From Baylisascaris procyonis (lineage: Eukaryota > Nematoda > Chromadorea > Rhabditida > Ascarididae), in contig JAZARR010000072.1 of the NCBI GenBank assembly GCA_037389465.1, forward strand, positions 199,001 through 263,000: a DNA stretch of 64,000 nt. Direction: 5' to 3'. Below the pieces are notes generated by a model. The model had not been told where the DNA came from and made no database searches. It saw only the letters and a list, made by a program, of their open reading frames with translations. This document shows, piece by piece, positions 48,493 to 58,464 of the stretch (its first letter is position 1; each line of letters opens with the position of its first letter). A program made the translations under genes and the position numbers.

Positions 48493-48701
48493 TGTAGCTA
48501 CTCCGGCCCCGAATGAATTGTCGCGCCGCTTTTATAGCCTCGTCGAGATCCGTCGTTCCCATCCATAGCCGCTGGTTATCTTGATGATAATGTTGTCAGT
48601 TAGCAGTCGTTGGAATGTGCTGTGAGAGCGTTTGAAGTCTTAGTCATATTGCTTTGTCTTTTTGCGTTCATGAAGAATTCGATTCGAAGATCACTTCGAC
48701 A
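48493..48701 (-). repeat. Copy B 3' LTR
   Basis: The LTR matches 55740-55948 with a handful of differences (for example ATAATGTTGTCAG against ACAACGTTGTCCG). Its end TCACTTCGACA is followed by CTCCCGGCG, which is also found beside the copy A LTR at 16613. Confidence 0.92.
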
Positions 48702-48721
48702 CTCCCGGCGGACGATTCTCC

Positions 48722-49310
48722 TCAATTGGTGATTACACTGCTTGGCATAGAATTGCATATTGTCGATGCGTCGGTCATCTTTTGTGTGCGTTTTCGTGCC
48801 GGCATTCTTAATGGCGTGTAGCTCGCGTTTAGAACTGAGTGTTGAGGTCGACTTTGGTGGGGCACGCAGTCAAAATTCGTCACCGATTGAAGAGGGTGTG
48901 ACATCGTGCGGTTGGATTGGGGTTCTCGCGCGCTTTGAATGTCGGTTAACTTGACCATCACTACGTTAGGACTCCGCATGCCGCACCAGGTATTCCGGCA
49001 TTTTATCCCTAGGATAATTCCGAGAATGATGAGCAATAGTATGGCGCCGCCTGCGGTAAGCCATTTCCATTGGTTGGTGATCGAATCGAGTGCATTTACA
49101 ATATCTTCGGTTGCTGTTTCTACTTCTTGGCCCAGTTCGTGAATTAGCTCTTCCGCTGAACTCCGATTTTTCGCCACTTTTCTCGTTGAATATAATCCAG
49201 GATCTCGGGATTGCGCACTTCCAAGACGGTCTACAGCGAGCTGAAGTAGTTGGATTGAAATATCCGTTGGGTGCTTTGCATTGAAGATGACGTGGGGGGG
49301 GGGGACTCCG
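48722..49310 (-). CDS. Copy B env-like C-terminal half with membrane anchor
   Basis: Downstream of the G run the frame contains a helical stretch (SSAEELIHELGQEVETATED), then the membrane segment AILLLIILGIILGI (about 49000-49060), then a tail of about 90 residues to the stop near the 3' LTR. This is the layout of a type I viral-type glycoprotein: ectodomain, anchor, short cytoplasmic tail. It is absent from copy A because of a deletion. Confidence 0.65.
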
Positions 49311-50466
49311 GAAACGAATAGAGACTTACTGCAGTCATCGTTCTGATGTGTGTAGGAGGCCCCTTCCAGGGACATGGTGCTTTCTTTGAATTGAGAACGA
49401 CATCGTGAGTGTGTGGAATGACAAAGGCGGCCGTCCATTTGTGTGCTAGATCTGATCGTTGAAGAATATGTGGTCCTATTCGTTTTTCTCGTTGCATTTG
49501 TTGACAGCCGGTGGGAGGAACATTATGCATAGAGTGAGTGTCGTTGATCACTTGTAGACTCCAACGGAGAAATGCCCGTGTGCAGACTGTTCGCGTAAGC
49601 TGAGAACAGTAGGTAGCGTTAATTGGTACGAGTCGCCTTTGATAGAGGGCTACACGATGTGTCGTCCAACGGTCCAGCGCTCGTGCGGTACAATTGACTG
49701 ACCGAGGAAGTCGAATGAACACACCAGAGTGTTGATAAGGACAGATTTGCACTTGCATTGATGCGATTGCTGATAGCCCGATCACAGTTAGAAGTGTTAG
49801 CAAGAAAAATGATGCTTTAGGAAAGAGCTTAACGTGGCATGTTGTATTGCTGCGCGGCATACTTCGCGTAGTTCTTCGGTTAATGAGGGCCGATTGAGGA
49901 TCGTGGGCATTCTTATCAGAAATGCATAGACGCGGAATTTGTCCCACCTTGGCTGTTGTTTGTTGAGTTTCGTCCGACGATACTTCAAGAGGGTACAATT
50001 GTGCAATAGTGCGTAAGAAGGTGGGACCTGAGGAACATTTGACTCGAGCGGTTCGTACGGTGTTGCCTGATCCGACTGGGACCTCAACGATTTTTGCCAG
50101 ACGCCAGAAAGCCCGAGGAGCGGTTGTATCGCCGAGAAGAACCATTTCTCCTACTCGAGGAATTCGATGCTCTTGAAGTCGTGGTCCTTTGTGATAACAT
50201 GAGTCGCGTTCTCGGAGCAGCTGAAGATATTCGCGGGACCAAATCTCCCAAAATTTATTCCTGCATTCCTGAGCCTTGCTGCATTGTTCGACAAGCTGCT
50301 GTCGTGTATTGGGAGGTTGTGGATTGAACTCCGGGTCCTCCCTTGTACTTCTTTCAACGTGCACCGATAAATGTGCTCTAGGACGCAAATAGTCTATGGG
50401 TCGAATGACTTGAATATCGTCGCTTTCAACGTATGTTATCGGCCTCTCGTTAAGTACTGCTTCCAC
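49231..50466 (-). CDS. Copy B DUF5641 and N-terminal half of env-like glycoprotein
   Basis: DUF5641 ([20 protein letters not shown], about 50090-50150) closes the integrase. In the same frame come a hydrophobic segment [17 protein letters not shown] (about 49766-49822) and a Cys-rich ectodomain-like region with Asn-linked glycosylation sequons (for example NCT and NAT). In nematode BEL/Pao elements an ORF here is commonly an envelope-type glycoprotein, in some lineages related to phlebovirus glycoproteins. I cannot assign the source family by eye. The frame is lost at the 11-base G run 49294-49304. Confidence 0.7.
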   Translation of the reverse strand: MEAVLNERPITYVESDDIQVIRPIDYLRPRAHLSVHVERSTREDPEFNPQPPNTRQQLVEQCSKAQECRNKFWEIWSREYLQLLRERDSCYHKGPRLQEHRIPRVGEMVLLGDTTAPRAFWRLAKIVEVPVGSGNTVRTARVKCSSGPTFLRTIAQLYPLEVSSDETQQTTAKVGQIPRLCISDKNAHDPQSALINRRTTRSMPRSNTTCHVKLFPKASFFLLTLLTVIGLSAIASMQVQICPYQHSGVFIRLPRSVNCTARALDRWTTHRVALYQRRLVPINATYCSQLTRTVCTRAFLRWSLQVINDTHSMHNVPPTGCQQMQREKRIGPHILQRSDLAHKWTAAFVIPHTHDVVLNSKKAPCPWKGPPTHIRTMTAVSLYSFPESPPPTSSSMQSTQRIFQSNYFSSL

Positions 50467-50511
50467 TTCTGTAGCAAGTGTTCGAAGTTCTCCGTCGCTT
50501 AACAGGCGGCG

Positions 50512-52110
50512 TCATATGGACCGACGAAGACGCGTTTTTGTTCGACCCACCAATCGTTCATAGACTCCTCCTTTCCAGGGTGCGAATGCGGTAATGAAGG
50601 TCCACTGTACTGAGCACGCATCTGGTATGTCCTTCAAGCTTTTCGCCGTTAGTACCATGTTGGTGCCGTTGTCGGAGATTATTTCTCGCGGGAGTCCCCT
50701 ACGTGCTATAAACCGTCGGAGACAGTCTACCAGACTAAGGGCTGATAAATTTTCAGCAATTTCCAGGTGCACCGCGCGCGTTACCAGACATGTGAATAAG
50801 GCTATCCACCGTTTTGTAGTTTCTGAGGAAACACGTATAGGTCCCAGTAGATCAATATCGGTACAGTCGAAAGCGGGTGCGGGCTGCACTCGTGCGGCTG
50901 GAAGAGGTGGCATAGGCGGAAGAGCGAACGGCTTCGCTTTCCAACGTCGACATTGTAAGCAGTGGTTGTTGATGACGGCTCTGACTGTTCGGCATCCGTG
51001 AGGTATCCAAAAGTGTTGGCGAAGGCGTGACAAAGTTGCTGGTGCTCCACCATGAAAGGTGGACTTATGTTCACGAAGGATGAGTAGTTGTGTAAGTCGG
51101 TGATTTTGGGGTAAAAAGATAGGATATTGTTCGGACCGTGGTATGGCAGTCTCTGAAAGGCGACCACCACAACGCCATAGGCCAGTTTCATCTTTACGAA
51201 GATCCCACCGAATAATATCTTTAGTGGATAGAGAGTTACTCTGAGCCTGACGCAGAAGGCAGTTGCGAGCGATAAGGTAGTCTTGAGCTGTGATTGGACC
51301 ATGATTTGAGAATTGATCAAGCCATGTAGTTGCTGATTTGTGGACCTTGCGAATGAAGCGAAGTGCCATCACCGTATTTCCTACGAGCCGAGTCCAACTA
51401 CTGAATCGATCCATATCGATGAACGTGAATGATTCTGCTGGCGGGTGGAGGGTAGCTGTTACCACTTGGGTGGAAGGATTTTCTGCCATTTGCAGCGATT
51501 CTTCGGATCTGGCTACGTCATGGGTTGGTGGCGATGGAATATTAGGCCAACTGTCCTCACTGTTGCTAAGCCACGAAGGTCCTTGCCACCATTTCTGTTC
51601 ATCAGCCAAAGCTCGGGGTGTTGTGCCCCTGGTAGCGAGGTCTGCAGGATTGGCGTCTGTCGCAACATATCCATACCTGATATTGGTCGTTTTCCTAATT
51701 TCATTTAATCGATTTTGAACGAAACGCGGAAGCTTTTCAGTAGGTGGCGAGTTGATCCATGCAAGGGCGCATTTGCTATCGCTCCATATAGTTTGTGGAA
51801 TATCTTCGAGATGCAGCTGTTGGGTTAAGAATTTAGTTATGCGGAGACTTATCAGCGCGGCTAACAATTCCAGACGTGGAATTGTTAGTCCTTTTAAGGG
51901 ACACAACCGAGATTTCGCATAAAGTAGAACAATTTTGTCGCTTCCTTTCGCATATGCAACGCTTGAATATGCGCGATTAGAGGCATCAGCAAATACGTGG
52001 AGCTCGAGTGGGCCGTTTGGTAAACATCGTGGTAATTCGAATGATAGCATGTCCCAGCTTTCCTTGAGACAGTTCCATTTTTGAACGTGTGGTTCGGCCA
52101 CTTCTTCATC
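50512..52110 (-). CDS. Copy B RNase H and integrase
   Basis: RNase [34 protein letters not shown] and [16 protein letters not shown] connector and an HHCC integrase zinc motif follow (HKSTFHGG...CLQCRRWK). The integrase core shows DIDLLGPI, IISDNGTN and [12 protein letters not shown], supplying the D, D and E catalytic residues. It ends at a TGA (50512) where copy A reads Gly; DUF5641 follows in the same frame, so the stop is a private mutation of copy B. Confidence 0.88.
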   Translation of the reverse strand, partial: DEEVAEPHVQKWNCLKESWDMLSFELPRCLPNGPLELHVFADASNRAYSSVAYAKGSDKIVLLYAKSRLCPLKGLTIPRLELLAALISLRITKFLTQQLHLEDIPQTIWSDSKCALAWINSPPTEKLPRFVQNRLNEIRKTTNIRYGYVATDANPADLATRGTTPRALADEQKWWQGPSWLSNSEDSWPNIPSPPTHDVARSEESLQMAENPSTQVVTATLHPPAESFTFIDMDRFSSWTRLVGNTVMALRFIRKVHKSATTWLDQFSNHGPITAQDYLIARNCLLRQAQSNSLSTKDIIRWDLRKDETGLWRCGGRLSETAIPRSEQYPIFLPQNHRLTQLLILREHKSTFHGGAPATLSRLRQHFWIPHGCRTVRAVINNHCLQCRRWKAKPFALPPMPPLPAARVQPAPAFDCTDIDLLGPIRVSSETTKRWIALFTCLVTRAVHLEIAENLSALSLVDCLRRFIARRGLPREIISDNGTNMVLTAKSLKDIPDACSVQWTFITAFAPWKGGVYERLVGRTKTRLRRSI

Positions 52111-53244
52111 TCACGCTGATCCTTCTTTAGTAATATCTTGAAGTAATATTTTGAATGGGAGAATTATTTGTGATATCTATCCTAACGGGTCAAACTGTTG
52201 GGCGATAAGCTGAAGAAGTGATCGTTTGCTGAGACGGCCACTTGGTGGGGGACGCGTTTTCAGTTTGATTGTATCCTTCACTGTATCCGAAGCGACTCCG
52301 AGCACCTTGATTTGAGTGTTGTTGTAACGATCGTCTGGTGCCAATATGGCATTTACTTGGGTACTATTCGACTGAAATTCTCGGACGTTGATGCACGCAT
52401 CCGCAAACAGTTTCTTTGCTCCTCGGTAAGCCGTAATTGCATCCGTTTCAGAATTAGCAGCAAGCAACACATTATCGACATAAATATTCTCGGCTATGCG
52501 CGAAGCACATAGAGAATTTGCGTTTTGCAAGTGATGGTTAATAGTTGCTGCGAGTAGGAAGGGAGAGCTCACTGCTCCAAAAAACACTCTGGTAAAGCGA
52601 TAAGTAATGATTGGGTTTTTGGGGCGGATAGGTTCTGTTGGTTTATCGACCCAAGGAAACCTGGCAACGTCTCTGTCTGTTGTATTCAGCTCAATTTGTA
52701 AGAACGCTTTTTCCACATCTGCTACGAAAGCAATACAAGCTTGACGTAAGCGAAGAAGTTGACCTACCAGATCTGGAAGAAATACAGGCCCGCGCAGTGG
52801 ATTGTCGTTCAGGGCTTGTCCGGCCGGGGCGCTAGCACTTGCGTCGTAGACAATGCGCAATTTTTTCTTTTGTTCGTTCCATACCGCTTGATGAGGAACA
52901 TAATGGACGAGAGGACCAGTTGGACGAAGAGGAGCGCGTTCGATAATGCCTGCTTTAAGCTGTTGCTGAATAGTTTCATCGTAAAGACGCAGTCGTTCTG
53001 GTTGCCTCGATAAGGAACGTAGCAGAGATTGTAGCCGTCCAACACAAAGACCGTAATTAGTAACCAGATGTGGGTGGGCACTCTTCCACGGCCACGAGAC
53101 GCTATAGCGACCGTCCGGAAGTCGTCTGATAGTCTTTTTAAAAGCGTGCAGCGCTCTTTCATCGTCTTCAACAGATTCGTTAGGTAGGTCAATACCCAGA
53201 GTATCGAGGGACCATAGTTGCTCGACTGAAAGTTGGGCGTTGCC
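52111..53244 (-). pseudogene. Copy B reverse transcriptase
   Basis: RT blocks: [12 protein letters not shown] (about 52850), DVEKAFLQIEL (about 52700), [15 protein letters not shown] (about 52580) and YVDN at 52471-52482. The frame is open to FDPLG, where TAG (52177-52179) stops it. In-frame sequence continues ([11 protein letters not shown]) to a TGA at 52111-52113 and then into RNase H. Copy A has both stops. Confidence 0.85.
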
Positions 53245-53396
53245 AACTAAAATAGCGAGAGGTCGCGGGTTCGTCCCCGTCTGCGGACAAGTTTTCACTG
53301 GTCATCAAAAACACTCATTATCATCATTCTCAGTCTGAGCCGGACTTCAGTTGGCTCAAAACTCAAAAACATCCAACATAGATAACTAAAATAGCG
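53245..53396 (+). repeat. 5'-truncated SINE inserted in copy B
   Basis: AACTAAAATAGCG at 53245-53257 is repeated exactly at 53384-53396. Between them 126 bp carry the last third of the tRNA-like body (from AGAGGTCGCGGG) and the full tail ending CATCCAACATAGAT. This is a textbook LINE-style insertion: 13-bp duplication, 5' truncation and intact 3' end. Confidence 0.93.
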
Positions 53397-53399
53397 TTG

Positions 53400-54240
53400 G
53401 CGCGGATAAGTTGTTTGGCGATATTTCGCGCTGACCATTCCAGCACCTCCAATGAGTGGCCCAAGCTCTGAATCGTACAATGTGAAATTAGGTCGTAGGC
53501 GCTTGATAGCTCGCGGGCTGATCGTCGAGATGAAGTTACACCCGATAAGGATATCGGGTTCGTCTTCATAAAGAGGAACAGGAAGCTCATCGGACTGATT
53601 TTCCCATAACATTGGCAAGTCTGCTAAGGTTACGTGAGCGTGAAGGAATTTGATCGTTACTCGCGGCAGCGTATATGCTTCGAAATGATGACCGGTTCCA
53701 TCTTGTAGTCGAATGCCAACCGAAATTTGTTCACTTTTGAAGTGATTGCCTTCCATATCTCCTACTCCGTGAATGATGAGTGGACTGCTTTGATTATGCT
53801 TGAGTCCAAGAGCAGCCGCCAGGCGTTCCGTAATAAATGATCCTTGGCTTCCTTGGTCGATGAAGACTTTTGCTGTCTTCGTTGACTGAGGGAATAGGGG
53901 ATTATAGACCCTTGCTGTTTGCCACAGGAGTAGAGGTACTGGTGCCTTTTCGTTACTGGGCGTAACTGTCGCTGTTGCGGATAAAGCTGCTGATGGTTCC
54001 GGCGATTCTTTAACTGGTTCGATTGCGGCCGCATGAATTTGCACCGGTTTTTGCGGAGCGTGTACTTGCGGGAGGCAAAGAAGCTTATTGTGAGCTCCAC
54101 CACAATATCGGCATTTGTTGTGTCGCGAACACTCTTTAGCTTGATGGTCTGGTTTGAGGCATCTGAAGCAAAGATGCAGATCTGCTGCACGGGGACCGAC
54201 GCTGCTCCGATGTAGAATAATAGGGGCACTGCTTGTGCCA
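53400..54240 (-). CDS. Copy B second zinc knuckle and DUF1758 protease
   Basis: The stretch runs from CFRCLKPDHQAKECSRHNKC through the protease core [20 protein letters not shown] to [18 protein letters not shown]. Retropepsins of this family usually carry DSG or DTG; here the triad is DQG (copy A: EQG), so catalytic competence is doubtful. The 3' side is cut by the SINE, and translation runs on into SINE sequence. Confidence 0.82.
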
Positions 54241-55163
54241 GTGAAGCTCGTTGCAGAAAGCACATGGCCCTGCCGGAGTTTGTTGTCGCTTAGGGTTGGT
54301 AGGACTGCTGCGCTGATTTGAGGAATTTTTGTACGAATCCTTTTCTCGGGGTAATCCTGTAAATGCAAGTGAGCAACTTGCCCTTCGTTGTTGCCGGTAG
54401 CGATCAGGTGCATCTCTCTGATTAGTCGAACGCATATATTGACGGTAGTTAGATTTGAACTCGATCCTGTCCCGACTGGCATTGTTCCGTCCGATCTCTT
54501 TGTTGGAGCCGAAACTAAATTGACTAGAAGGTGGTGTTGACGGTTGTAATGGCTGCACTGACATGAGCATTTGAGCGACATTTAGTAAGATACGACGGAA
54601 GTCGGTCGTTGAGTAATGCGAGCACTTTTGTTTTTCGGGATACATAAGGATGCGGGTGGGTTCAGGTAGACATTCCTCCAACGTGAAGAATACTTGGTGT
54701 TGATCGGGGTCGATTTCAGCGATTTGCATGTGGTGTAGAATTCGAGAAGCATCGTTGTAGAATCGTAATAAGTCGGGTCCATTATGACCGGGAGGACGGA
54801 TTGTGCGTAGATCTGACTGAAGTTGACGGGTTAGCGCGTCTTTATTGCCGAACTGAGTGCGTAGTGCTGTGATGAGTGGTTGATAATTGTCACCCCGTCG
54901 TGTGTATCCTGCGGCAACGTCTTTTGCTTTTCCTCGGAGACAACTAGTGAGATACGCGAGTTTTTCAACATCAGTTAAGGAACTGCGGTCGATAGTGGCT
55001 TCAAATAATTCCCAAAATTCGAACCATTCGTACGGTTTGCCGTCGAATGTAGGTAACTGAAGTTTAGGGAGGTGCACGTTGCTTGGAGCGTCGCCAGTAC
55101 TTGGCGAAGGTGACTTAGGATTATTCTGAGGAGCTGTTGACTGCTGTGGAGCTTGAGAGGAGC
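54136..55163 (-). CDS. Copy B gag DUF1759 and first zinc knuckle
   Basis: [20 protein letters not shown] and [20 protein letters not shown] are DUF1759 signatures of BEL/Pao gag. A Gln/Ser-rich linker follows, then the knuckle CAFCNELHWHKQCPYY. The frame changes just after EQRRS, and the second knuckle (CFRCLKPDHQAKEC...CRYC) is in the next frame. Confidence 0.85.
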
Positions 55164-55628
55164 CTAAGGGATTGAGGCCGAGTGGTGGTGTGGTGCACGG
55201 CGTAGTGCTAAGACGGGCAAGATTTCATCTAGATCCTGGTCGAGGAATTCCAATTTTTGAATAGTTATGCGAAGTTGATTGAGCATACTTCGAAGGCCAT
55301 CAGGCGCTTCATTCATCTGCTGGAACGCTTGTTGTTCAGCAAGAACTTGGTCGGCATCGTCACGTGGTGTGAGGTTGCGAATAATAGCTGCCCAATCATC
55401 ATAAAGATGAGTTAGCTGGGCAAGGTGAATTCCGAGGAGACGCGAAATTGTCAAAGCCGACCGACGGGAATGTTGCACAGATTCAATTTGTGCCGAAATA
55501 GGTTGACTGGCGTCAAGGCTGAAGGCAAGGTGGGCTTCTGCGGCCTGAAGTAAGGGTTCGCAGTCATGCAGAGTAGGTTGAATAGCGAGGGTAATATGAG
55601 CACTCTTCAGTGGTGCCAAGGGGGCCAT
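55164..55628 (-). pseudogene. Copy B gag N-terminal part
   Basis: It starts MAPLAPLKSAHITLAIQ at 55628, just inside the 5' LTR, and shows a helical, Gln-rich region ([18 protein letters not shown]) typical of gag amino ends. Compared with copy A one C is missing near 55224, which shifts the frame before the DUF1759 part. Confidence 0.8.
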
Positions 55629-55739
55629 TGGAATGGAGTGAATAGTAGTAGGGATAACGTCGATGGAGGCAGGTCTCGGTACGGGCCGCTCAATGCGGCC
55701 GACGCACCATTTCGGACACTTTCCGATCCATGCTAGCTC

Positions 55740-55948
55740 TGTAGCTACTCTGGCCCCGAATGAATTGTCGCGCCGCTTTTATAGCCACGTCGAGATCCAT
55801 CGTTCCCATCCATAGCCGCTGGTTATCTTGATGACAACGTTGTCCGTTAGCAGTCGTTGGAATGTTCTCTGAGAGCGTTTGAAGTCTTAGTCATATTGTT
55901 TTGTCTTTTTGCGTTCATGAAGAATTCGATTCGAAGATCACTTCGACA
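55740..55948 (-). repeat. Copy B 5' LTR
   Basis: This is the 5' LTR for the leftward-reading element. It directly abuts Gypsy-type gag sequence at 55949. Confidence 0.92.
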
Positions 55949-57160
55949 CATGCCACGCTTTGTTGAGGAAGTTGCAGTCTTTGGCCCAGTGCAGACTGCC
56001 ACAACGGAAACAGGGTGAAGGTGGGTTCTGTGTGCGCTTCTTCTAGGTGCTGACGGCATTGATTTCTGGTTGGAGCGGTGGTGAAGGACCGTCCAGGAGC
56101 CGGACATCTTGCTGAAGTTCAAAAACTGCTGGATCTCGGTAGTGAATTCTTTCAGCGTCGCTGTGGGTTGTCCTCCATTTTGCGCAGAACGCGAGCGGGA
56201 ATATCAGCGTCTTCTGGAGTGTGGAGGCCGCAGATCCACACTAGGCACTTCATCTGTTCGGGCGTGATGGCGTTGAATTCGGCCACCTCGTGATGTCGAT
56301 TAACAATTCCCGTATAGTCGTTGAGAGATTAGCCGTTGCGTTGAGTTCCCTGGTAGATATAGCGACGGGCAAAAAGTGACGTGTTGTCCCCGAACAGTTC
56401 TTTCAGTGTCTTGACGGTGTCTTCGAAGGAGACTCGGAGGATCTCCTTGGCAGAATGTGGTTGGTGAGGCGGGCGTACGTACTGGCGCCCAGCTTCGAAA
56501 CGATGAGACGGCCCGCGCGGCGTCATCAAGTGCCCCTCCGTCTTTGGAAATGACGTCTTCGTATCTGTTGAACCACAAGTCGAACGTGCCGCCATTGTCT
56601 AGATCGTAAGCGAGCTCCGGCAGTCGTGTCGACAGCGAGCTTGTGATAAACTCAGCAGTCGATGCAGGGGGAGCAGTGGGTCCGATAGCGGTCAGCATCC
56701 GCTCGATTCGCTCCAGTAGCGCCTGCTGCTGCCGATCCGCCAACTCCAGAATGCCTGCGAGCGTTCGCTGCTGCCGTTCCTCTTGAGCGTCGAGTATTGC
56801 TCGAAGAGCTTCGCTGTCGATCCTTGCTGACGATCGCTGGTCACCGTCCATTGCTGTTGATCCTTGCTGCTCGAATACCGCTGTCGATCCTTGCTGTTCG
56901 AATACTGATGGCCATTGTTCTATTGCTGCCGTGCAAACCAGGTGAGTAGTTGAAGATTTACTGTCGACTGACTGAAACGGTGCAACAAACCGCACTGGGT
57001 AACTGCACCAGTTGACTGAACTGAGGAACACGCAAAACCACCAATGTATCGGAGTCAACGCAGATAACAGCGAACGGGTTTGAACATGCAGACAACCAGA
57101 GAAAAGGCGCAGTATAATAGAGCAGAGAAGAACAGATATCACTGAGGGTGATTTACGCAA
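55949..57160 (-). pseudogene. Gypsy-type gag (minus strand), truncated at copy B
   Basis: A gag from another LTR class. A likely start is MDGDQRSSARIDSEAL at 56851; a coiled coil (QEERQQRTLAGILELADRQQ) and the capsid-like FDLWFNRYEDVISKDG follow. After a frame change near 56530 come RLIVSKLGASTYARL, SFEDTVKTLKELFGD and MKCLVCICGLHTPEDADIP, and finally a knuckle CFRCGSLHWAKDC at 55976-56014. The sequence stops at the copy B LTR edge. Stops lie after TQRNG and RKMEDNPQ, so it is defunct. 56852-57160 is probably leader/LTR-side sequence. Confidence 0.8.
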
Positions 57161-57205
57161 ACTAAAAGAACAGATATCACTGAGGGTGATTTACGCAAAT
57201 TAAGT
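57128..57205. repeat. Two tandem 39-bp repeats
   Basis: AGAACAGATATCACTGAGGG continues through GTGATTTACGCAAA and occurs at 57128 and 57167, nearly identical. Confidence 0.9.
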
Positions 57206-58213
57206 CGTAGCGCGGTCGTTCACAACAATAGGAATAGATACATATGAAAGCCTCCAAGGAGAGTGTTAAAATGATGCATCCACCTTTCGGAAATTCCTAA
57301 AATGAGCTGAGAGACAGGAGTGTTAAATTTTTTAAACTGACTCGCTTTTTTTCTTCAATTAAGCCTAAGCAAATATTAGCGATCATTTGTGGCTTGCGGT
57401 TGCCGCTAATTTGCCACAGGGGCATTTTCACATTTCTCAACTATAGATTACGGTAGTTTATGGTGTCTCGCGATAGACGCCAAGCGCAAAGGTCAGGTCC
57501 TTTGCTCTCTCATTTTCTCGTTCCTGCTTGATAGGTTTGCTTGCATTTCCGTGTATTCTACCGAAAAAATCATTAGATCACTTCGGAACCTCATGGCAGT
57601 TTATGGTGTCTCGTTTTTGAGCGAACTGCCGCGCTTCCATTATGCTCTTTACGATCCCCTCCATGCGTTTAATTGCGTCTGGCGATGAATCGAAGGAGGA
57701 AGGTTCACGCCGTCATCCGCCTATGATGTCGTTGCTGTTTTGCGTTGAAATGAACACAGCGCTCATTTATGGGCGCTGGAGGGTGAACTATATATGGGAT
57801 TTGGTGCAGAAGACATCTCAGCTACGGAGATAACGCACTAATCCTGCAAACGCTCGTGTTCTGGAGCGCCGGGAGCGAAGTGCACTGTTGTTTTCGCTTG
57901 GGGTGACATTTATTTGTTATTCTGGAGATGACAAGCATCGCTAAACATGAACACCTCACCCGCATACAACAGTCTTTGCTGGGAAGTTGCTGCTTAAAAT
58001 TGAGCCGATTTCCTCTCTTCCCTACGTATTGCGACGGTCGTCTGCTTATATTATTCTCTACTTTCGTCGACAAATTCACGGAAACAGGTATTCCTGTTCG
58101 ATGTTTTCTTACACATGTAGGTGTTTTTTTTTGTGCTTCCGTTACTTTTGTGTTATTTCTTTCTGTGCTTAAAGAACTTTTCCGTTGTTCGTGCTGTCTA
58201 ATTCGTTCCAGCC
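57206..58213. other. Non-coding stretch before the Helitron ORFs
   Basis: No protein was recognised. GTTTATGGTGTCTCG occurs at about 57458 and 57600, a short direct repeat. It could include the Helitron 5' end, but a convincing TC start could not be fixed. Confidence 0.4.
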
Positions 58214-58456
58214 ATGTCACGAATGAAGAGGAAGAGTGCGGCCGCCATATCGAAGGGGAAAAAGGCTAAACGCGCCCTGAAAGCAGCATTAGTCGCATCC
58301 TCGGTGAAGGCAGATGTAGATTGCAGTGTACCAGAAACATCAACGACGACCGTTTTTAAAACACCGCAGCCACCGGCTCATGTTCAAGACAGAGACGTTC
58401 CCTTGAATGTTGTTGAAAACGTTTCTCTGTCACTACGACTATATCAGCAGGAGTAG
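58214..58456 (+). CDS. Short basic ORF ahead of the protease
   Basis: An 80-residue ORF with a Lys/Arg-rich start (MSRMKRKSAAAISKGKKAKR) that looks like a nuclear localisation signal, then a Thr/Pro-rich region. It lies directly before the Ulp1-like sequence and may be its amino end after a frameshift near 58456. No family recognised. Confidence 0.4.
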   Translation: MSRMKRKSAAAISKGKKAKRALKAALVASSVKADVDCSVPETSTTTVFKTPQPPAHVQDRDVPLNVVENVSLSLRLYQQE

Positions 58457-58464
58457 GTGACCAG

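Larger units (their letters stand above)
48493..55948 (-). mobile_element. BEL/Pao LTR retrotransposon, copy B, with env-like region
   Basis: A 7.45-kb element on the minus strand, same family as copy A. LTRs are at 48493-48701 and 55740-55948 (209 bp each), starting TGTAGCTAC and ending CACTTCGACA on the plus strand. Order from right: gag, zinc knuckles, DUF1758 protease, RT, RNase H, integrase, DUF5641, env-like glycoprotein. A SINE fragment sits at 53258-53383. No target duplication is present (CCCTC against CATGC at the flanks). It is better preserved than copy A but not intact. Confidence 0.93.
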
